Source of the DNA: Haliscomenobacter hydrossis DSM 1100
Lineage (GTDB): Bacteria; Bacteroidota; Bacteroidia; Chitinophagales; Saprospiraceae
Reading direction: 5' to 3'
NCBI RefSeq assembly: GCF_000212735.1
Contig: NC_015510.1
Location: forward strand, 1,116,001-1,180,000
DNA length: 64,000 bases
Below are positions 59,852 to 64,000 of this stretch, in pieces. The first letter of the stretch is position 1; each line of letters begins with the position of its first letter. Both the position numbers and the translations under genes were made by a program. The notes beneath the pieces were generated by a model. That model saw only the letters and a list, made by a program, of their open reading frames with translations, made no database searches and was not told the origin of the DNA.

Positions 59852-60379
59852 ATGAAAAAAATCATTTTCTGCCTGGCATTGCTAGGCCTGGGCTGCGCAT
59901 TGCCTGCCCAAAACCAGGTAGTACGGGATTTCATGCACAAGTTTGGTCGCCATGAGCAAGCTACGCACCTGAACATCGGCGGTTTGTTCCTCAAAATTGC
60001 GGCCAAAAACAGCGACGACGACGAGGCCAACCGCATCATGCGCAGCATCTCCAGCTTGCACCTGTTGAACTTTGACGAAAACAACCCCGTTGAAGCGCAA
60101 GACATCAGCAAATTGATGCAGCAACTGCACGATGACAAATTTGAAGATTTGGCCTATTTCAAAGACGGCGATTCCCATATCCGTTTCCTGGTCAAGGAAG
60201 AACGCGACGTGATCACCGATGTCATCATGGTCATCAGAGGAGAAAATAATTTTTTGCTCCTCAACCTGGAAGGCCGCTTGCGCTATTCTGATCTGAACGA
60301 CCTGAACATGGAGGTCAATGGCAGTAAAGAATTTAAAAGATTGCCAGAGGATCGGAAGACTTTGCCGAAGAAGGCATAA
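59852..60379 (+). CDS. DUF4252 protein 3
   Basis: This 175-residue paralogue has a signal peptide (1-19, ending Leu-Pro-Ala before Gln). It keeps Phe-Met-His-Lys-Phe-Gly near the mature start, Leu-Leu-Asn-Phe-Asp-Glu-Asn in the middle and Leu-Leu-Asn-Leu-Glu-Gly-Arg-Leu-Arg-Tyr-Ser-Asp-Leu near the end, parallel to copy 2. It lies 36 nt after copy 2 with no terminator between, so the three copies are probably one transcript with the sigma and anti-sigma genes. A palindrome follows 11 nt after the stop. Function unknown. Confidence 0.85.
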   Translation: MKKIIFCLALLGLGCALPAQNQVVRDFMHKFGRHEQATHLNIGGLFLKIAAKNSDDDEANRIMRSISSLHLLNFDENNPVEAQDISKLMQQLHDDKFEDLAYFKDGDSHIRFLVKEERDVITDVIMVIRGENNFLLLNLEGRLRYSDLNDLNMEVNGSKEFKRLPEDRKTLPKKA

Positions 60380-60390
60380 AGACCTATTTT

Positions 60391-60452
60391 TTCACCACAG
60401 ATTCCACAGATTATGAGCTGTTTTGCATAAAATCTGTGGAATCTGTGGTGAA
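60391..60452. repeat. Inverted repeat TTCACCACAGATTCCACAGATT after the DUF4252 genes
   Basis: Arms 60391-60415 and 60426-60452 are complementary with a loop of about 10 nt. They share the word TTCACCACnGATTCCACAGATT with the larger element at 32369-32512. It lies between convergent genes (DUF4252 copy 3 and the DUF5009 gene) and probably ends both transcripts. Confidence 0.9.
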
Positions 60453-60469
60453 TTCATTTTTTTTAGTGG

Positions 60470-61654
60470 CTAAATTTTGATAAAAATCCGCTTCCGGTAC
60501 ATCCAATCCAGCACCAAAAACTGCATCGCCAACAAAACCGTCCCACTCACCAAGGTCCGATACCCCTCCCCAAAAATCAAATCGTACTGTTGACTGACAT
60601 GAATGCGGAAAGACGAATCGATGAACCCAATCACCGTATGCGCCAACACATACGCCGCAATGGAATTCATGCCCAAAACCTTGAGCACATAAAACCAGCG
60701 CCCCTGCTGCAATACATCCACGAGGTAATAAAAACCAGCCAATAGTAGGAAGCACCAACCGCCACTGTACAACGTCCAGGTAGGCGTCCAGATGCGTTTT
60801 ACATTCGGGCATACACCCAGCAGATTGAGCAGAAAACCCAGGGTTAGCAAGATCAGGCCCGTGAGCACCAATTTGCGCAGCAAATCCACGGCCACCTGCG
60901 CCGATTTTAACCATTGCCCGGCAATCAGGCCCAAAATCATCGTGCCCAGGGTCGGAACAAAACTCATCGTAGAATACCCTCCCCCATTGAAGCGAAATGC
61001 CTCCTCCCGAGGAAACAGGTTCATAAACCAGCGGTCAAAAACCCAGGCGGCGTTGGTGTTTTTGTTCCAATGCGCCGCAAAACCCTGTAGGTGATGCGGC
61101 CAATCTGCGGCTACTCCCGCTTCCGCCCAGTTAAAATCTGCACCGGGCAGAGGAAAAAGGGCAAACCAGGCCCAATACCCCAGTAAAATAATGGCCAGTG
61201 CCACCCATTGTCGACGTTGGGAAACCTGGCCCAAGGCGAACAAAAAAATGTAGCCCAACCCAATTTGGGTCAGGGTATCTTCAAAGGTAAAATTGGTTTG
61301 TTTGTCGTACATTGAACGCAGGAAAATGCCCAACAAAATCAAGATCAGTGCCCGCCGAAAAGTATGCCCCCAAATTTGCCAATTGGATTGCCCCTGACTC
61401 ATCCGGCTAGCCAGGGAATAGGGCAAGGCTACTCCTACCAGAAAGGAAAACGAGGGTTGAATCAAATCGTGCAAAGAGCAACCCACCCAGGGTACATGGC
61501 TCTGATGAAAATGCAAAAAAGCCCAAAATCCACTGTCGGGAAAGGCTTTGGCTACGTGCCCAAACTCTAAAACTTCAGCCATCATCAAAAACATGACCAA
61601 ACCACGGTAGACATCCACGGAGCCTAAGCGGGGCGGCGGGGGAACAATTGACAT
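60470..61654 (-). CDS. DUF5009/HGSNAT-like membrane acyltransferase
   Basis: This 394-residue protein has about ten membrane spans. Near the N-terminus it reads Ser-Val-Asp-Val-Tyr-Arg-Gly-Leu-Val-Met-Phe-Leu, then His-Phe-His-Gln-Ser-His...Gly-Cys-Ser-Leu-His-Asp-Leu-Ile-Gln-Pro-Ser-Phe-Ser-Phe-Leu-Val-Gly-Val. This is the DUF5009 / heparan-alpha-glucosaminide N-acetyltransferase (YeiB/HGSNAT-like) family, which moves acetyl groups across membranes to sugars. Substrate unknown; acetylation of an envelope or imported glycan is plausible. The ATG at 61654 is used; an in-frame extension to 61717 would run into the palindrome upstream. Confidence 0.8.
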   Translation of the reverse strand: MSIVPPPPRLGSVDVYRGLVMFLMMAEVLEFGHVAKAFPDSGFWAFLHFHQSHVPWVGCSLHDLIQPSFSFLVGVALPYSLASRMSQGQSNWQIWGHTFRRALILILLGIFLRSMYDKQTNFTFEDTLTQIGLGYIFLFALGQVSQRRQWVALAIILLGYWAWFALFPLPGADFNWAEAGVAADWPHHLQGFAAHWNKNTNAAWVFDRWFMNLFPREEAFRFNGGGYSTMSFVPTLGTMILGLIAGQWLKSAQVAVDLLRKLVLTGLILLTLGFLLNLLGVCPNVKRIWTPTWTLYSGGWCFLLLAGFYYLVDVLQQGRWFYVLKVLGMNSIAAYVLAHTVIGFIDSSFRIHVSQQYDLIFGEGYRTLVSGTVLLAMQFLVLDWMYRKRIFIKI

Positions 61655-61664
61655 ATGCGATCTT

Positions 61665-61838
61665 TTTTTGGTTGAGGAGGTTGAGGAAGTTGAGGCTACC
61701 GCGAGCGACAATGCCAAAGCGACATGATTAATTTTTTATTTGTGGATGCGAAAAACCTCAAATTTTTTCCCTTAGTTGCTCGCGGTAGCCTCAACCTCCT
61801 CAACTTCTCAACCTCCTCAACTTTTTCTCAACCAAAAA
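61665..61838. repeat. Inverted repeat with GTTGAGGAG arms between divergent genes
   Basis: The left arm 61665-61709 (GTTGAGGAG, GTTGAGGAA, GTTGAGGCT, then ACCGCGAGCGAC) pairs with 61776-61838, which has a slightly longer set of the same units. The loop is about 66 nt. The arm text is nearly the same as at 29969-30089. This is the only element of the group placed between divergent genes and not just after a stop codon. Confidence 0.9.
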
Positions 61839-61909
61839 TAGTTTTTTTCATCAGCAAACATTATAGGTAGCACAAATAAGTTATCTTGGATTGACCAAAA
61901 TCCACCCGT

Positions 61910-63085
61910 ATGCCCATTTTACAGGACCCGCTTGCCATTTTTGCCCTGCTGATGCTGAACATTGTCATCTCCGAACAATTGGCAAAATTACCCTACCTCC
62001 GTTCATTCGGCAGTGCCTTAATCGTCATCATCCTTACGGCCATTACGGCCAATTTGGGCATCATTCCCTCTTCAACCAATGCACCTCCGCTGTACGACGG
62101 GATTTTCACGTATCTGGCGCCAGTTTCTATTTTTTATTTGCTGCTCACGGTCAATTTGCGCGGTTTGAAAAAAGCCGGAGCACCGATGGTATTGAATTTT
62201 TTGTTGGGTACCCTAGGGACGATGTTGGGTACCTTGCTCGCCATGTATTTGATTGTTGGCCCCAAAAGTTTTGGAGAATCATTTTATGCCCTGGGAGGAA
62301 TGTTCACCGGTACCTATATCGGAGGCAGCAGCAATTTTAATGCCCTGGCCTTGCACTACGAAGTCAACAAACAAGGCAATTTGTATGCAGCCGCCATTGC
62401 AGCCGACAACATCATCACCGCCATTTGGATGGTCGTCACGCTCCTGCTGCCACCCATTTTGAACCGTTATTTTCCAAGAAAAAACCGCGAAAACCTTTCA
62501 GCAAGTGATCAGCAACGGCTATCGGATGAAGCCGACGCGCACATCAATGACCGGGAGACCATGAACCCACAGGAATTGGGTATATTATTGGGTCTGGGTG
62601 CGCTTTCACTGTACCTCTCCCAACTGGCCAGCAATATGTTTCCGGCCATCCCCAAGATCATTTTCCTCACCACCATTGCCCTGGTTTTGGCGCAATTTCC
62701 CTATGTACAACGCTTACGGGGGGTACGCCTGATTGGCATGTTTTGCATTTACCTCTTCCTGGCGGTGATCGGCGCTTATTGTGATTTGGCGGCCTTGTTG
62801 CACGACGGAAACCTGGCTATCGCCATGATGGGCTTTGTCACCATCCTGGTTTTGGTACATGGCGTGGTGGTCTTTGGCATTGGTGGGTTTTTCAAACAGG
62901 ACTGGGACATTCTGTCCATTGCTTCACAAGCCAATGTGGGTGGATCAGCCTCGGCGCTGGCCTTGTCCAAAGGACTCAACCGCCCGGATTTACATTTGCC
63001 TGGCATTTTAGCGGGCGCATTGGGCAATGCCATCGGGACATATTGTGGCTTGCTGATTGCAGAGTATTTAAAAAACTGGGGATAA
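61910..63085 (+). CDS. DUF819 (YjcL-like) membrane protein
   Basis: This 391-residue protein has about ten spans. Characteristic segments are Leu-Asn-Ile-Val-Ile-Ser-Glu-Gln-Leu (about 16-24), Gly-Gly-Met-Phe-Thr-Gly-Thr-Tyr-Ile-Gly-Gly-Ser-Ser-Asn-Phe (about 133-147), and in the second half Gln-Ala-Asn-Val-Gly-Gly-Ser-Ala-Ser-Ala. The two Gly-Gly-Ser-rich segments in the two halves suggest the inverted two-fold symmetry of secondary transporters. DUF819 function is unknown to me. The start ATG at 61910 is preceded at about 40 nt by a palindrome; a TTATCTTG element (about 61881) may serve as -7. Gap to the next gene is 82 nt. Confidence 0.85.
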   Translation: MPILQDPLAIFALLMLNIVISEQLAKLPYLRSFGSALIVIILTAITANLGIIPSSTNAPPLYDGIFTYLAPVSIFYLLLTVNLRGLKKAGAPMVLNFLLGTLGTMLGTLLAMYLIVGPKSFGESFYALGGMFTGTYIGGSSNFNALALHYEVNKQGNLYAAAIAADNIITAIWMVVTLLLPPILNRYFPRKNRENLSASDQQRLSDEADAHINDRETMNPQELGILLGLGALSLYLSQLASNMFPAIPKIIFLTTIALVLAQFPYVQRLRGVRLIGMFCIYLFLAVIGAYCDLAALLHDGNLAIAMMGFVTILVLVHGVVVFGIGGFFKQDWDILSIASQANVGGSASALALSKGLNRPDLHLPGILAGALGNAIGTYCGLLIAEYLKNWG

Positions 63086-63101
63086 AAAATTATCCGATCA
63101 T

Positions 63102-63131
63102 TTTGTTTTCAAAACTATTTATTTAAATTTG
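63102..63131 (+). promoter_or_regulatory. Promoter of the DUF1761 gene
   Basis: TTTG (63102-63105) and an exact TAAATTTG (63124-63131) are 18 nt apart. The ATG at 63168 lies 36 nt downstream. This excludes an in-frame TTG at 63129, which overlaps the -7 element. Confidence 0.6.
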
Positions 63132-63167
63132 AGCACAAACACCTTTTTTCAACCAAAAAACAAAAAA

Positions 63168-63668
63168 ATGGCTCTTAACTTTGTCGTCATTCTATTGACT
63201 GCCCTGGTTCCACTACTTACTGGGTTCATTTGGTTCAACCCCAAAGTTTTTGGAACGGCCTGGATGAAAGCGGCAGGTGTGACCCCCGAGTCGGGCAAAG
63301 GATCAAACATGGTGCTGGTTTTTGGGCTGACCTATCTGTTTGGCTTGATGCTTTCCGCGATCCTCTATTCGGTTGTTGTTCACCAAAACCATATTTACTC
63401 TATTCTACTCGATACGCCCGGATTTGGACAAGAAGGCTCGGAAGTCATGAACTACATCGAAGACTTCATGGGCAAATACGGCGACAATTACCGCACTTTT
63501 AAACACGGTGCCTTACATGGTACCATCGCAGGTGTGTTTTTGGTCATGCCCTGTATTGCCGTCAATGCCCTTTTTGAAATGAAAGGCTTCAAATACATTG
63601 CCATCAACAGTGGATTCTGGATTCTGAACCTGCTGATTATGGGGGGAATTATTTGTCAGTTTGGGTAA
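63168..63668 (+). CDS. DUF1761 membrane protein
   Basis: This 166-residue protein has four spans (about 5-25, 45-68, 110-130, 140-160). Early it has Gly-Phe-Ile-Trp-Phe-Asn-Pro-Lys-Val-Phe-Gly-Thr-Ala-Trp-Met, the DUF1761 hallmark. A central loop carries charged residues, including His-Gly-Ala-Leu-His-Gly-Thr before span 3. DUF1761 is a small membrane family of unknown function, common in Bacteroidota. It has its own promoter (63102-63131) and is followed directly by a heptamer-based palindrome. Confidence 0.85.
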   Translation: MALNFVVILLTALVPLLTGFIWFNPKVFGTAWMKAAGVTPESGKGSNMVLVFGLTYLFGLMLSAILYSVVVHQNHIYSILLDTPGFGQEGSEVMNYIEDFMGKYGDNYRTFKHGALHGTIAGVFLVMPCIAVNALFEMKGFKYIAINSGFWILNLLIMGGIICQFG

Positions 63669-63672
63669 AATC

Positions 63673-63770
63673 AAATGACGAAGTACGAATGACGATTGAC
63701 GAGTAATCGCCAGCTTATGGCTTTATTCGTCAATCGTCAATCGTCATTCGTACTTCGTACTTCGTCATTT
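63673..63770. repeat. Inverted repeat built of TCGTnnn heptamers
   Basis: The right arm (63723-63770) reads TCGTCAA, TCGTCAA, TCGTCAT, TCGTACT, TCGTACT, TCGTCAT in unbroken 7-nt register. The left arm (63673-63706) is the complement with fewer units. The loop is 16 nt. It starts four bases after the DUF1761 stop. Confidence 0.9.
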
Positions 63771-63820
63771 AATTTTATCTTGCCAATCGACATCATTTAC
63801 CAAACAATAACTCAAAACAC

Positions 63821-64000
63821 ATGATACCCAAGGAATTGTCTGAACTGAGTGTAGACGAACTCAAAACCAAAGAAAAAGGCCTTAAAGTAGTTGTTGGTAT
63901 ATACATCGGAGTCCTGACCTTTATGTCAGTTTGCGGTGCTTATTTGACCTTTCAACAAGGATTCAATGTCTTTACTGTTTTGCCGGTTGCTTTCCTGCCC
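63821..64000 (+). CDS. N-terminus of a small membrane protein, truncated by the window edge
   Basis: Sixty codons are visible from the ATG at 63821. They encode an acidic/Lys-rich N-terminal helix (Glu-Leu-Ser-Val-Asp-Glu-Leu-Lys-Thr-Lys-Glu-Lys), a first hydrophobic segment (about 21-40) and the start of a second one (about 47-60). This suggests a small two-span protein. I do not recognise the family. A TTATCTTG element about 40 nt upstream could be its -7 region, just outside the palindrome that ends at 63770. Confidence 0.55.
   Translation, partial: MIPKELSELSVDELKTKEKGLKVVVGIYIGVLTFMSVCGAYLTFQQGFNVFTVLPVAFLP

Noticed and set aside
1-64000. tRNA, rRNA, transposase, integrase or phage genes
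   Set aside because: I read the gaps for cloverleaf or rRNA text and the proteins for DDE, tyrosine recombinase or phage motifs, and saw none.

Overview
This 64 kb window looks like a chromosomal segment of a member of the Bacteroidota, most plausibly the Saprospiria (Haliscomenobacter-like). Visible reasons: -7 promoter elements of the TAnnTTTG type, a type IX secretion C-terminal tail, a sigma/FecR/STN-TonB receptor system, families largely confined to this phylum (DUF3098, DUF4199, DUF4249, DUF4252, DUF2490), the ftsX-DUF3098-uppP-truB order, and few Shine-Dalgarno sites. No rRNA, tRNA, CRISPR array, transposase or phage gene was seen. Taxon assignment is inference; no database was searched.

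Layout. 1-4 kb: a truncated exported protein, a beta-lactamase-fold hydrolase, a GNAT acetyltransferase and a lipoprotein amidohydrolase. 4-13 kb: a fatty acid desaturase, then a glycan-degradation group (GH78 alpha-L-rhamnosidase, Sde182-like nucleoside-hydrolase-fold protein, two-module esterase). 13-20 kb: two small membrane proteins, a coiled-coil unknown, a large T9SS-secreted beta-propeller protein and a P-type cation ATPase. 20-25.6 kb: an SPFH lipoprotein, an OmpR-type response regulator and histidine kinase, a CBS protein, a lipoprotein beta-carbonic anhydrase and a DUF2490 protein. 25.6-29.4 kb (minus strand): a tightly coupled four-gene operon of UbiA prenyltransferase, type III polyketide synthase, methyltransferase and FAD monooxygenase. 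29.5-38 kb: housekeeping genes (ftsX, DUF3098, uppP, truB, gpsA) with a secreted hydrolase and a YfhO-like membrane protein. 38-48.7 kb: a BatA/VWA protein, a dihydroorotase-like protein lacking its metal ligands, two DUF4199 proteins, a glycan-synthesis group (GT2, epimerase, GT4, gmhA-like) and an RsmF-type rRNA methyltransferase. 48.7-57.4 kb (all minus strand): a Crp/Fnr regulator, DUF4249 lipoprotein, STN-TonB receptor, FecR anti-sigma, ECF sigma, PAP2 phosphatase and LptF/LptG-like permease. 57.6-64 kb: a second ECF sigma with a putative anti-sigma partner, three tandem DUF4252 proteins, a DUF5009 acyltransferase, DUF819 and DUF1761 membrane proteins and a truncated gene.

Three things stand out. 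First, the two transcription units flanking the response regulator/kinase pair (SPFH gene; CBS plus carbonic anhydrase) begin with the same promoter: an inverted half-site plus three TTCTAAT-type direct repeats spaced exactly 11 bp, as OmpR/PhoB-family regulators use. Each unit also ends in a related terminator hairpin. A short remnant resembling the 3' end of a kinase gene sits upstream of the first copy, pointing to duplication of the control region. Second, the UbiA/type III PKS operon is a compact candidate pathway for a modified phenolic or quinone lipid. Third, at least a dozen intergenic regions hold long inverted repeats whose arms are built from short tandem words of 7-10 nt (31 nt in one). 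Most lie just after a stop codon, and two pairs of loci share the same arm words.
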